Position numbers and translations under genes: made by a program. DNA of 39,783 nt from Acidobacteriaceae bacterium (lineage in GTDB: Bacteria; Acidobacteriota; Terriglobia; Terriglobales; Acidobacteriaceae), in assembly GCA_028283625.1 (NCBI GenBank), contig JAPWKG010000022.1, forward strand, positions 1 to 39,783, read 5' to 3'. The notes below the pieces were generated by a model. That model was not told the origin of the DNA. It did not search any database and saw only the letters and a program-made list of their open reading frames with translations. Numbering within the stretch: the stretch's first letter is position 1; every line of letters begins with the position of its first letter. Below, in pieces: positions 1-8,952 of the stretch.

Positions 1-14
1 TTTCCGGCCGACCT

Positions 15-45
15 TTGGCACTCACCACACCATTTCCCCTGTAAT
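15..45 (+). promoter_or_regulatory. Weak sigma-70-like promoter candidate upstream of recQ
   Basis: TTGGCA (15-20) and TGTAAT (40-45) resemble -35 and -10 boxes, but the 19-bp spacer is longer than the usual 16-18. Nothing else is recognisable in the first 88 bases. This is a weak motif match only. Confidence 0.22.
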
Positions 46-124
46 TGCGCAGGTTCCGCTGCTCACAACCAACCTTTCTCGCAAACGTTTGCAGCAAAGA
101 TTATGCGAAGATAGCCAAGTCCGT

Positions 125-2575
125 ATGGCTTCCGCACCACATCGTAATCTTTCCGAACTCCTGCACGAGGTCTTTGGCCATCGGGAGTTCCGTGCCCACC
201 AACAGAAGGTGTGCGAAGCCGCGGCCAGCGGACGCGACGTCATGCTGGTCATGCCGACGGGGGCAGGAAAAAGCCTCTGTTATCAGCTTCCTGCGCTGGC
301 TCGTGAAGCTACCGCTTTAGTTATCTCCCCTCTCATCGCCCTCATGGATGATCAAGCCTCGAAGCTCGCGGCGCTGAAGCTGCGCGTGGCGCGCATCCAC
401 TCCGGCCTCTCACGCGAGGACTCCCGCCAGGCGTGCCGGGACTATCTTGCCGGAGAACTGGACTTCCTGTTCATTGCTCCTGAGAGGATGAGGGTTCCAG
501 GCTTTCCTGAGATGCTGGCCAAGCGTAAGCCGGGGCTTGTCGCTATCGATGAAGCCCATTGCATCTCACAGTGGGGACACGACTTTCGGCCGGATTACCG
601 TACGCTGGGCCAGTGGCTTCCCATGCTGCGGCCTGCTCCGATCGTCGCGCTCACAGCAACCGCAACCCCTTCCGTCCAGCGCGACATTATGGCGCAGCTC
701 AATCTACAGGAGCCGGCCGTCTTTATTACCGGCTTTCGCCGGCATAACCTCGCGGTTGAAGCCCTGGAGATGTCCAAGCCCGAGCGGGCTGAGTTTGCCG
801 CCAAACTTCTGAGCGAGAAGACTGCGCGTCCGGCGATTGTCTACGCAGGCTCCCGAAAGCAGGCAGAAGAGCTGGCCGAAAAGCTCGGACGCCGCTTTCC
901 CACCCGCGCCTACCATGCAGGGCTTGAGCCTTCCGTTCGTGAACGGGTTCAGACCGACTTTCTGGGGGGCAAGATCGAAGTCGTGGTTGCCACGGTCGCC
1001 TTCGGAATGGGTGTGGACAAAGCGGACGTCCGCACCGTCATTCACGTTTCCCTGCCCGGCTCCGTTGAGGCTTATTACCAGGAGATTGGACGCGCGGGGC
1101 GAGATGGGCAGCCCTCACGCACCGTGCTGCTCCATAGCTTTGGCGACCGGAAACTTCAGGAGTTCTTTCTCGATAAGTCCTACCCTGCGGCTGAAGAGCT
1201 GGAGCGAGTAGAGCGCAAGCTGACAGACGAATGGGTCGAGCCTGCGGAAATCGCCCGGAAACTACGCATGGACCCCGAGCGCACAGGCGTGGTGCTCGAT
1301 AAGCTCATGGCAGCCGGAGTGGCTCAGGCGGACGTGCAGGGCCTGGTGCGTGGAACCGGCAACAAGGATTGGCAGCGGGGCTATGAGGCGCAGGTCCATG
1401 CTCGTCGATCGCAGGTCAACCGCATGGTGGCCTTTGCCGAAGGCACGCAGTGCCGCATGGTTTCGCTGGTACGGCATTTCGGCGATACAAGCGACGACGG
1501 TCAACCCTGCGGACGCTGCGATGTCTGCTCCCCGGGCTCTGTTGCCGGGCCTTCCCTCCGGCAGCCCGATCCCGACGAGCGCCGCAGCATGTTGAAGATT
1601 CTCGGCGCCCTGGGTGGAGGCAATCGAAGCGTCGGCAAACTGTTTACCGAGGTGGGTGCTTCCATCGGCGTGCGCGATCGCAAACGCTTTGACAGCCTCC
1701 TGGATGCACTGGCGAAAGCAGGCCTGCTTCAGCTCGCGAACGACACATTTCAGTCCGAGGACGGACGCGAGATCACTTATCGGAAAGCCAGCGCGACGCT
1801 CGAGGGCCGAGATGCGGACGAGTCCTCCTTTGGTGCGGTCTGGCTGCGCGGCCTTGAAGAGGGTAAAGCCTCCAAACGCAGTTCGCGACGTGCCATAGGC
1901 TCGGCCTCCGTCCCTCAGGGAAAGACGTCGCAGTGGAGCGCCCAGCAAAAGCAAATCGCGCAAGCGCTCAAGGACTGGCGCAAAGAAAAAGCTGCAGAGA
2001 TGAAGACACCCGCCTTTATCGTCTTCGGAGATACCGTGCTGGAAGCTATCGTTGAGGCACTTCCACAATCCGTAGCAGAGCTGGAAGGCGTGCGGGGCAT
2101 GGGCAGCGAAAAGGTAAACCGCTTCGCCGTCGACGTCTTGCGAATTTGCAAAAAGAGCGCCCCTGCAAGAAGCCAATCCGCACGAACCACCACGGTCAGC
2201 CGCGCTCCGGCAGCAACCGCGCGCAAAGAAAAAGCCGCCGTCGCCAGACCTGCCCGCGGCGACGAGGCCTCAAGCACGGTTCGCGCCACGAGCAGCGTGG
2301 TAAAAGCCAACGTGCAACGCACGCAACCTGCTCCGCTGGCGCCAGCAGAGTTCACCCCCGCGCAGCAAGAGCTTGACACCCGCCTACGCTCCTGGCGGAT
2401 GGAGTGCGCTCGTGGCCTTGGCCTTCCTTCGTTCTTCGTCTTCAGCGATACCGCGCTGCGTGGCATTGTGGAGAGTACACCGCGTACGCTGGAAGAGCTG
2501 CGTGCCGTACGGGGGCTCGACCGCGAAAAAGTGGAGCGCTACGGCGCTGAGGTCGTGGCGCTGTGCCGCGCCTGA
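125..2575 (+). CDS. recQ: ATP-dependent DNA helicase RecQ with two HRDC domains
   Basis: RecQ is a 3'-5' DNA helicase used in recombination and replication-fork repair. The 816-residue product shows Walker A MPTGAGKS (43-50), the DEAH box (D142) followed by CISQWGHDFRPDY, the motif VI region IGRAGRDG (about 321-328) and the RecQ zinc site (C443, C462, C465, C468). After the winged-helix region come two HRDC-like modules, about residues 607-680 and 747-815. Both have a W-R-x-E/K core, an F-x-V-F-x-D-T segment and a V-R-G helix-hairpin-like turn, and they are joined by a roughly 65-residue Ala/Arg/Lys-rich linker. Most RecQ proteins are about 600 residues long with one HRDC, so this one is extended. 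An in-frame TTG lies upstream at 89; I prefer the ATG at 125 because the conserved region begins just after it, but no clear ribosome-binding site decides it. glmU follows 35 bp downstream. Confidence 0.95.
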   Translation: MASAPHRNLSELLHEVFGHREFRAHQQKVCEAAASGRDVMLVMPTGAGKSLCYQLPALAREATALVISPLIALMDDQASKLAALKLRVARIHSGLSREDSRQACRDYLAGELDFLFIAPERMRVPGFPEMLAKRKPGLVAIDEAHCISQWGHDFRPDYRTLGQWLPMLRPAPIVALTATATPSVQRDIMAQLNLQEPAVFITGFRRHNLAVEALEMSKPERAEFAAKLLSEKTARPAIVYAGSRKQAEELAEKLGRRFPTRAYHAGLEPSVRERVQTDFLGGKIEVVVATVAFGMGVDKADVRTVIHVSLPGSVEAYYQEIGRAGRDGQPSRTVLLHSFGDRKLQEFFLDKSYPAAEELERVERKLTDEWVEPAEIARKLRMDPERTGVVLDKLMAAGVAQADVQGLVRGTGNKDWQRGYEAQVHARRSQVNRMVAFAEGTQCRMVSLVRHFGDTSDDGQPCGRCDVCSPGSVAGPSLRQPDPDERRSMLKILGALGGGNRSVGKLFTEVGASIGVRDRKRFDSLLDALAKAGLLQLANDTFQSEDGREITYRKASATLEGRDADESSFGAVWLRGLEEGKASKRSSRRAIGSASVPQGKTSQWSAQQKQIAQALKDWRKEKAAEMKTPAFIVFGDTVLEAIVEALPQSVAELEGVRGMGSEKVNRFAVDVLRICKKSAPARSQSARTTTVSRAPAATARKEKAAVARPARGDEASSTVRATSSVVKANVQRTQPAPLAPAEFTPAQQELDTRLRSWRMECARGLGLPSFFVFSDTALRGIVESTPRTLEELRAVRGLDREKVERYGAEVVALCRA

Positions 2576-2610
2576 AGATACGAGAAGTGGATGCAAAGGA
2601 GATGGGAACA

Positions 2611-4017
2611 ATGAGCTTCGGTGTAGCAATTATGGCGGCAGGCAAAGGCACGCGTTTGAAGTCCAGGCGGCCGAAGGTACTGCACGAAATCGGCGGCCGT
2701 TCCCTGCTCCTGCACGTCATTGCCGTCGCAGAGACAGTAGCGCCGGCTCAGGAGATTCTTTGCATCGTTGGGCATGAGGCAGAACGCGTCAAAGCAGCCG
2801 TGGAAGCTACGGGCGTCCAATTCGTTCTTCAGACAGAGCAGCTCGGTACCGGTCACGCCCTTCAGATGGTGAAGGCATGGTTTGCGACAGGAGGAGCGCC
2901 TGTACCGGAGAACCTGCTGGTGCTCTCCGGCGATGTGCCGTTGATCCGCGCCGAAACGCTGGCCGGACTTACCGAGTTCCACACGAAGCACGACGCAGCC
3001 ATGACGATCCTCACCGCGGTGCCTGAGAATCCCTTTGGCTATGGCCGTGTGAACCGTCAGGCTCCTGGTTCGGCAGAGATCACCGGCATCGTAGAGCAAA
3101 AGGACCTTCCGCAGGGAGACGCGGGCTCCCCGGAGATTAACTCCGGCATTTATTGCTTCAACACCGCCAAGCTCTTTGCCAAACTCGACCAGCTTACGGA
3201 CAAGAACGCAAGCCGTGAGCTGTACCTGACAGACGTAGCAGGACTGCTCGTTGCCGATGGGGAGAAGGTTGTCGCGACCGTTGCAAGCAATATCAATGAA
3301 GTCCTTGGCGCAAATACGATCGCAGAAATGATGCATCTGGATGCAGCCATGCGGCTGGAGACAGCAAAGCGCCTGATGGCGCAGGGGGTCACCATCTTCC
3401 GGCCGGAAACCTGTGTCATTGACGCCACGGTTGAGGTAGAAGCGGATACGGTCATCGAGCCATTTGTTCAACTACTGGGCAAGACCAAGCTCGGAGCTGA
3501 GTGCCGCATCCGCAGCTATTCGGTGGTTAAGGACTCGACTCTGGGCGAAGGTGTGCTGCTTCGTAACGGCTGCATCCTGGAGGATGCAATCGTTGGGGCA
3601 AACGCGCTTCTCGGGCCGTATGCTCATCTGCGTCCGGGAAGCGATATCGGAGAAGCTGCTCACATCGGCAACTTTGTCGAAACGAAGAAGACCCGGCTGG
3701 GCAAGGGGTCGAAGGCCAATCACCTCGCCTATCTGGGCGATGCGGAGGTTGGGGCTGGCGTGAACGTAGGCGCTGGCGTAATCACCTGCAACTACGATGG
3801 TGTGCACAAACATACGACCTCCATCGGGGACGGCGTCTTCGTCGGTTCGGACTCGACGCTGGTAGCTCCGCTCTCGCTTGGGGATGGGTCCTACGTGGCA
3901 GCCGGTTCGTGCATTACGGAAGACGTGCCCGCGGGAGCTCTGGCGCTGGGACGAAGCCGCCAGGTGACCAAAGAAGATTGGGTCGCAAGAAAAAAGGCTA
4001 ATCTGAAGAACGCCTAG
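2611..4017 (+). CDS. glmU: Bifunctional GlcNAc-1-P uridyltransferase / GlcN-1-P acetyltransferase
   Basis: GlmU acetylates glucosamine-1-phosphate with acetyl-CoA and then couples the product to UTP. This gives UDP-GlcNAc for peptidoglycan and lipopolysaccharide in the cytoplasm. The N-terminal nucleotidyltransferase half begins with the AAGKGTRLKS signature and PKVLHEIGG. The C-terminal half, from about residue 250, is a left-handed beta-helix of hexapeptide repeats that includes HIGNFVE, GKGSKANHLAYLGDAEVG and GAGVITCNYDG. H371 in NHLAYLGD corresponds to the catalytic histidine of the family (E. coli H363). The length of 468 residues is normal. The ATG at 2611 is chosen because AAAGGAG (2595-2601) sits at good spacing. 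In-frame codons at 2563 and 2602 would add residues absent from the family. The gene follows recQ by 35 bp on the same strand. Confidence 0.97.
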   Translation: MSFGVAIMAAGKGTRLKSRRPKVLHEIGGRSLLLHVIAVAETVAPAQEILCIVGHEAERVKAAVEATGVQFVLQTEQLGTGHALQMVKAWFATGGAPVPENLLVLSGDVPLIRAETLAGLTEFHTKHDAAMTILTAVPENPFGYGRVNRQAPGSAEITGIVEQKDLPQGDAGSPEINSGIYCFNTAKLFAKLDQLTDKNASRELYLTDVAGLLVADGEKVVATVASNINEVLGANTIAEMMHLDAAMRLETAKRLMAQGVTIFRPETCVIDATVEVEADTVIEPFVQLLGKTKLGAECRIRSYSVVKDSTLGEGVLLRNGCILEDAIVGANALLGPYAHLRPGSDIGEAAHIGNFVETKKTRLGKGSKANHLAYLGDAEVGAGVNVGAGVITCNYDGVHKHTTSIGDGVFVGSDSTLVAPLSLGDGSYVAAGSCITEDVPAGALALGRSRQVTKEDWVARKKANLKNA

Positions 4018-4123
4018 CCTCTTCAGCCACTGTCCCTACTTCGCACACTGTGATGCTCCTTCCTCTGCAGCCGATAGACCGGTTGTGAAATGGTCTCGGA
4101 CAGAGGAAGGGCTGAGCGTCGCA

Positions 4124-5239
<1,116 letters not shown>

Positions 5240-5291
5240 TCTTTCTAAAAGCTGCGTCCACTTTGTTCGTCCGAGGCATCTGAGAACACAT

Positions 5292-5313
5292 AAACGGGCT
5301 CAGAGCCGTTTTC
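5292..5313 (+). terminator. Weak hairpin between the HD-GYP gene and the pterin dehydratase gene
   Basis: AAACGG (5292-5297) pairs with CCGTTT (5306-5311) around an 8-nt loop, and T residues follow. The stem is short and A/T-rich at its base, so it is at best a weak terminator for the HD-GYP gene. Confidence 0.25.
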
Positions 5314-5325
5314 GGAGCGTTCAGG

Positions 5326-5613
5326 ATGCGAGATCGTCTGGAATCCCACAAAATTCAACTCACCCTGAACGAGCACCCGTCGTGGCAGCTCGAAAACGGT
5401 ACGCTGACGCGCTGGTGGAAGTTTCCAAACTTTGTAGATGCCATGCAGTTTGTGAACGGGATTGCCGCTCTGGCAGAGGCAAAACAGCATCATCCCGATA
5501 TCGATATTCGGTACAACTGGGTCAAACTCACGCTCACCACCCATGATTCCGGTGGAATAACGGCAGAAGATGTGGAAATACTGAGCATTTTGGACCAACA
5601 ATTCGGTCTCTAA
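5326..5613 (+). CDS. 4a-hydroxytetrahydrobiopterin dehydratase (PCD/DCoH family)
   Basis: This family dehydrates 4a-hydroxytetrahydrobiopterin to quinonoid dihydropterin, recycling the cofactor of aromatic amino acid hydroxylases. Some bacterial members act in molybdopterin or general pterin repair. The 95-residue product is full length for the family. It carries the signature H-H-P followed by an aromatic residue, NWV and a later His/Asp (AKQHHPDIDIRYNWVKLTL, then GGITAEDVE). A GGAG-like sequence precedes the ATG at 5326. No aromatic amino acid hydroxylase gene is present in the window, so the physiological substrate cannot be set from context. Confidence 0.92.
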   Translation: MRDRLESHKIQLTLNEHPSWQLENGTLTRWWKFPNFVDAMQFVNGIAALAEAKQHHPDIDIRYNWVKLTLTTHDSGGITAEDVEILSILDQQFGL

Positions 5614-5643
5614 AAGAAAATTATGAGATGTGGAATATTTCTG

Positions 5644-5671
5644 TAGACACACATCCCATTTGTGGTATCTT
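5644..5671 (+). promoter_or_regulatory. Candidate promoter for a small RNA or leader
   Basis: TAGACA (5644-5649) matches the -35 consensus at five of six bases. A 16-bp spacer separates it from TATCTT (5666-5671), which is preceded by TGG as in an extended -10. Transcription would start near 5678. The support is motif matching only. Confidence 0.4.
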
Positions 5672-5677
5672 GAGATT

Positions 5678-5781
5678 GTCGCTAAGGCGATACAGATTTA
5701 CCGGACGGTGGGTTGTCCGGAGCAAGTTGCGTCACTGGCCTCCCGGCACGAACAGTTTCCAGGTTCGTGCCGCCTTTTTTT
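5678..5781 (+). ncRNA. Candidate ~100-nt structured RNA or 5' leader ending in an intrinsic terminator
   Basis: The predicted transcript starts just after the candidate promoter. It contains a small hairpin TCGC/GCGA near its 5' end, a 6-bp stem CCGGAC (5701-5706) with GTCCGG (5715-5720), and a final strong terminator hairpin. I compared it by eye with SRP RNA, 6S RNA and the c-di-GMP riboswitch cores and it fits none. It could be an independent small RNA, or an attenuating leader of the glycosyltransferase gene, whose GTG lies about 22 nt beyond the terminator T-run. Confidence 0.4.
5745..5781 (+). terminator. Strong Rho-independent terminator
   Basis: GGCACGAAC (5745-5753) and GTTCGTGCC (5763-5771) form a perfect 9-bp stem with a 9-nt loop. 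GCC and then seven T residues (5775-5781) follow. It lies upstream of, not after, the glycosyltransferase gene, so it ends an upstream transcript. Confidence 0.85.
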
Positions 5782-5803
5782 GCCATACGCTAAAAGGGTG
5801 CGC

Positions 5804-7345
5804 GTGATCAATCGGCAGGATGGTGGGTGGGAGCGGTGGGTTCTCCCCAGTTGGGTCGCTCTCCTCTTTGGAAGCGTTACGATGCTGCTTGCTCACGGCA
5901 AAGTGCTCTGGGGAGATGAGTTTGTTACCTACTGGGTGGGTCAGCAACGCTCCTTTCACGGCATATGGTCTGCTTTGCGCAGCGGTGCCGACCCCAATCC
6001 TCCGCTGATGCATGTGCTGAGCTGGTGGTCCACCTCTCTTTTTGGAAGCAACGCCCTTGCAATACGCCTGCCCTCGATCGCTGGGGTTGGCCTTGCGGTG
6101 GCGAGCCTGTGGTTTTTAGTAAGGCGCTACGCCTCCCGCTCCGCAGCTGCGGCGGCTTGTCTGGCACTGATGGCCACACGAGGCTTTGACTACAGCTATG
6201 ACGCTCGCTCCTACGGACTTTTGCTGGGCTTTGCCCTTGCGTCGCTTTTTTGCTGGACGCGCACCCTGCCCGCTCCCCAGGCCAAATCGTCCAGCGATAT
6301 CGTTTCGATCAGCCTGATGGCGCTCTTCCTTGCGGCAGATTTATCCAGCAACTATTACGGCGTTATGGCGTTCTTTCCCATCGCCGCCGGAGAGCTGGCC
6401 TTAAGCTGGCAGCACAAGCGGCTCCGCTGGCCGGTTTGGGCCGGTTTAGGCCTCGCATCGCTTCCTTTGTTCGGCTACCTCCCGCTCATCCACGGCAACA
6501 TTGCAGAGTTTGGTCCGCACGCCTGGAACAAGCCCTCGCTGTCGATCCTTCCTGAGAGCTACTTCCTACTGGTAGAAGGGGTTTTCTGGCCGGTTGCGTT
6601 CCTTGCACTCTGGTACGGCGTTATCCGGAAAAAGGCCACCACACGTTCTGAAGCACTGACCCCGGTAGCGTTACGAGTCGCTCTTGCGGTGTTGCTGCTC
6701 TACCCTCTTCTCGGATTTGCTATTGCATACGGTGGAGCCGGCATGATCAGCGCCCGGTGCGTTATTCCCGTCTGCGGTGCGTTTGCCCTCACCGGCGCAT
6801 TTCTGCTGGAGCGACTCGGCTCACGGCGCCTCCTGCTGGGCTCGGTCGCCTTTCTTTCCCTCTGGGTAATTGCGCGTGAGTCCGCCTGCGGCATCCTTCT
6901 GCTCCAGCAACGCCACGCATTCTTCCAGTTGCGTAACGCCGTGGAAAGCGCACAGGCTCCAGGGGAACCGGTGTTCGTCGCGGATTCGCTGGTTGTGATG
7001 CCGCTGTGGTGGTACAGCTCCGCCAGCCTTCGCCAACAGTTACGGTTTCCGATCGACTTTGATCTGATTCACCGATCCGAGGCCGATGACTCCGGAGAGC
7101 AAAACCTCTGGGGTGGCCGCCACGGAGTTTTTCCTGTTCCGATCGATCGTCCCGAGGCGCTGCTTGCTCCCGGCTCCGAAGCGATTTTTCTGGGAAACCC
7201 AAACGGTTGGCTTGGAAGATCCATGACGACGAACGGCTGGCATCTGCAGGCTGACGCCGTTCCTGTTCCCTGGGAAAATCTGGGTGGTGTCTTTACGCCC
7301 CTGGTGCATCCGGAAACGCGCGTCTGGTTTGCCAGCCCGCGATAA
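5804..7345 (+). CDS. Multi-pass membrane glycosyltransferase (GT39 / PMT-ArnT-like)
   Basis: Proteins of this group transfer sugars from polyprenyl-phosphate donors to acceptors on the outer face of the inner membrane. The product has about 10 hydrophobic segments over residues 10-390, then a soluble C-terminal domain. The first extracytoplasmic loop contains WGDEF (D38, E39), matching the catalytic acidic pair of the GT-C fold; further loop motifs are SWWSTSLFG and YDARSYG. The open frame extends upstream to 5630, but that stretch covers the terminator hairpin. I prefer the GTG at 5804 (513 residues), preceded by AAAAGGG at short spacing. The PCYCGC-type gene begins 9 bp after its stop, so the two are probably co-transcribed. 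Donor and acceptor cannot be told from sequence. Confidence 0.78.
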   Translation: MINRQDGGWERWVLPSWVALLFGSVTMLLAHGKVLWGDEFVTYWVGQQRSFHGIWSALRSGADPNPPLMHVLSWWSTSLFGSNALAIRLPSIAGVGLAVASLWFLVRRYASRSAAAAACLALMATRGFDYSYDARSYGLLLGFALASLFCWTRTLPAPQAKSSSDIVSISLMALFLAADLSSNYYGVMAFFPIAAGELALSWQHKRLRWPVWAGLGLASLPLFGYLPLIHGNIAEFGPHAWNKPSLSILPESYFLLVEGVFWPVAFLALWYGVIRKKATTRSEALTPVALRVALAVLLLYPLLGFAIAYGGAGMISARCVIPVCGAFALTGAFLLERLGSRRLLLGSVAFLSLWVIARESACGILLLQQRHAFFQLRNAVESAQAPGEPVFVADSLVVMPLWWYSSASLRQQLRFPIDFDLIHRSEADDSGEQNLWGGRHGVFPVPIDRPEALLAPGSEAIFLGNPNGWLGRSMTTNGWHLQADAVPVPWENLGGVFTPLVHPETRVWFASPR

Positions 7346-7354
7346 GATGGCGAG

Positions 7355-7786
7355 ATGAAGAAGATTCTCAGTGCAGTCGGCGTACTTGCGTTGAGCCTGG
7401 CGGCTTCCGCGCAGTTCTCGAACCCCGCGATGGATATTCCCGCCTATAACGCACAGGCTCCTTCTCGGCCGATCCCTCCGATTCGTACGGATCTTACTGG
7501 CCCTTACTTCGCACACAGCTATCAGGTGACCGCGTACAAAATGGCGCAAAAGGTGCCGAACGTTCTGTATCAGCAGCCCTGCTACTGCCGCTGCGATCGC
7601 GGCATGGGCCATAAGAGCCTCCACAGCTGCTTTGAAGGACTTCATGGAGCCGAGTGCTCTACCTGCATGAAAGAAGCCGCTTACAGCTACAAGGAAACCA
7701 AGCTAGGCAAGTCGGCGGCGCAGGTTCGTGCCGGGATCGAACGCGGCGAGTATGAGTCCATCGACCTGGAGCACCTGAGCCTGTAA
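7355..7786 (+). CDS. Secreted PCYCGC-motif family protein (PCYCRC variant)
   Basis: The 143-residue product starts with a signal peptide (MKKILSAVGVLALSLAASA, cleavage near residue 19-20). Its mature part contains PCYCRC (75-80), then C92 and a CxxC pair (C101, C104). This matches the PCYCGC family of unknown function, in which the cysteine cluster may bind a metal or Fe-S centre; here Gly is replaced by Arg. The spacing H-x2-L-H-S-C before the CxxC is typical of the family. It lies 9 bp after the glycosyltransferase and is followed by a strong terminator, so it is the last gene of that unit. Function is unknown; export and metal or redox roles are inferred. Confidence 0.78.
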   Translation: MKKILSAVGVLALSLAASAQFSNPAMDIPAYNAQAPSRPIPPIRTDLTGPYFAHSYQVTAYKMAQKVPNVLYQQPCYCRCDRGMGHKSLHSCFEGLHGAECSTCMKEAAYSYKETKLGKSAAQVRAGIERGEYESIDLEHLSL

Positions 7787-7825
7787 CTTCTGCAAGCAGC
7801 CGTACTCTATTCAGACCTGATAGAA

Positions 7826-7863
7826 AGCGGGCATCGTCATCTGAGATGCCCGCTTCAGTTTTT
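7826..7863. terminator. Rho-independent terminator between convergent genes
   Basis: AGCGGGCATC (7826-7835) pairs perfectly with GATGCCCGCT (7845-7854). TCAGTTTTT follows on the + strand, ending the PCYCGC-type gene. On the - strand the stem is followed by TTCTATCAGG, so it may also end the Sua5 gene transcript. Confidence 0.85.
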
Positions 7864-7869
7864 GTTGAC

Positions 7870-8898
7870 CTAATGGGTGCGAGCCGCCTTCTCCATCCGG
7901 TCTCGAAGTGCATCCCCGATTCCACCACGCGGCGGTAAGGGGGCAACGATCATCGTGGCTCCGAGATCGTCCAGCGCGCGCAGGCCGGCAAAGAGCAATG
8001 AAGCAAGCGATTCCGGTTCGTCCCATCTTCCCCAGGGATAGATCAGAGCGTCTGCAGGAGCCTTCCAGCCCTGTGGCAGCAGTACCCCAAGCCGCTCCCC
8101 AAGCTGTGGCAGCGCAGCGAAAGTCTCCTCGGAACTCTCAGCAGCATCCACCAGAGCAAAGCGGGCTCGCGGAGCATAATGCCGAATTCCAACGCCCGGG
8201 GACGGAAGCGCCTGCGGTGCGGCGGAGGAATCAACCGCAGGTTGATACACCAGAACGGCGACACCGGTTGCAGCCTCAATCTGGCTCGCGGTAATCGCTC
8301 CGGGGCGGTAAAGAATCATGGGGGTTTGTGTAGGGTCCAGCACGGTCGACTCGACACCGATGGAGGTTGCCCCACCGTCCAGAACCGCCTCGATGCGGCC
8401 ATCCAGATCGTCCAGCACGTGCTGCGCTGTGGTGGGGCTGGTGTGGCCAAAGGTATTGGCACTGGGAGCTGCCACGGGGACGCGAGCCTCCTCCAGCAAA
8501 CGGCGCGCAGCAGGATGGGACGGCAGACGAACGCCTACCAAGGGCCGCCCTGCGGTCACGGCATCGGGAACGGCATCGGTCTTCGGCAGGAGCAAGGTAA
8601 GAGGCCCCGGCCAGAAGTGCCGCACCAGGCTTCCGATTCGCTTCATCAGTTCCGGACGAAGCTCGGCAACCGAAGTCAGTTGCGAGGCCGTCGCCAGATG
8701 TACGATGAGCGGATCCCATGCAGGACGCTGCTTTGCGGCAAAGATGCGGGCGACAGCGGCCGCGTCCAGCGCGTTCGCTCCGAGGCCATAGACCGTCTCC
8801 GTGGGGAATGCAACGAGGCGGCCAGTGCGCAGCAGATCCGCAGCGCGAACAATGTCGGCGGGGTTATCGGCCTGCAGATGTAAGGTTTCTGATTCCAT
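7870..8898 (-). CDS. Threonylcarbamoyl-AMP synthase, Sua5/YrdC/YciO type
   Basis: This enzyme makes threonylcarbamoyl-AMP from threonine, bicarbonate and ATP, the first step of the t6A37 modification of ANN-decoding tRNAs. The N-terminal YrdC domain (about residues 15-205) shows GRLVAFPTETVYGLGANA, KQRPAWDPLIVH and SANTFGHTSPT. The C-terminal ~130 residues form the extra Sua5 domain, as in the 340-residue long form rather than the short TsaC form. The start at 8898 (MESETLHL) is chosen because conserved sequence begins at once. The open frame extends upstream to 9012 but would then run across the divergent CYTH gene. It faces the PCYCGC-type gene with a shared terminator. Confidence 0.93.
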   Translation of the reverse strand: MESETLHLQADNPADIVRAADLLRTGRLVAFPTETVYGLGANALDAAAVARIFAAKQRPAWDPLIVHLATASQLTSVAELRPELMKRIGSLVRHFWPGPLTLLLPKTDAVPDAVTAGRPLVGVRLPSHPAARRLLEEARVPVAAPSANTFGHTSPTTAQHVLDDLDGRIEAVLDGGATSIGVESTVLDPTQTPMILYRPGAITASQIEAATGVAVLVYQPAVDSSAAPQALPSPGVGIRHYAPRARFALVDAAESSEETFAALPQLGERLGVLLPQGWKAPADALIYPWGRWDEPESLASLLFAGLRALDDLGATMIVAPLPPRGGIGDALRDRMEKAARTH

Positions 8899-8952
8899 GA
8901 GCGTGCAGCTTCCATCGTAGCGGTTATGGCCGGTGGGAATATACTCGGCAAC

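Noticed and set aside
5678..5781. Signal recognition particle RNA
   Set aside because: The size fits, but the conserved apical sequence (CAGGUC...GGAAGGAAGCAGC) is absent.
5630..5803. Extended N-terminus of the glycosyltransferase beginning at 5630
   Set aside because: The added 58 codons run through a perfect terminator hairpin and give no signal or family similarity. The GTG at 5804 has a ribosome-binding site.
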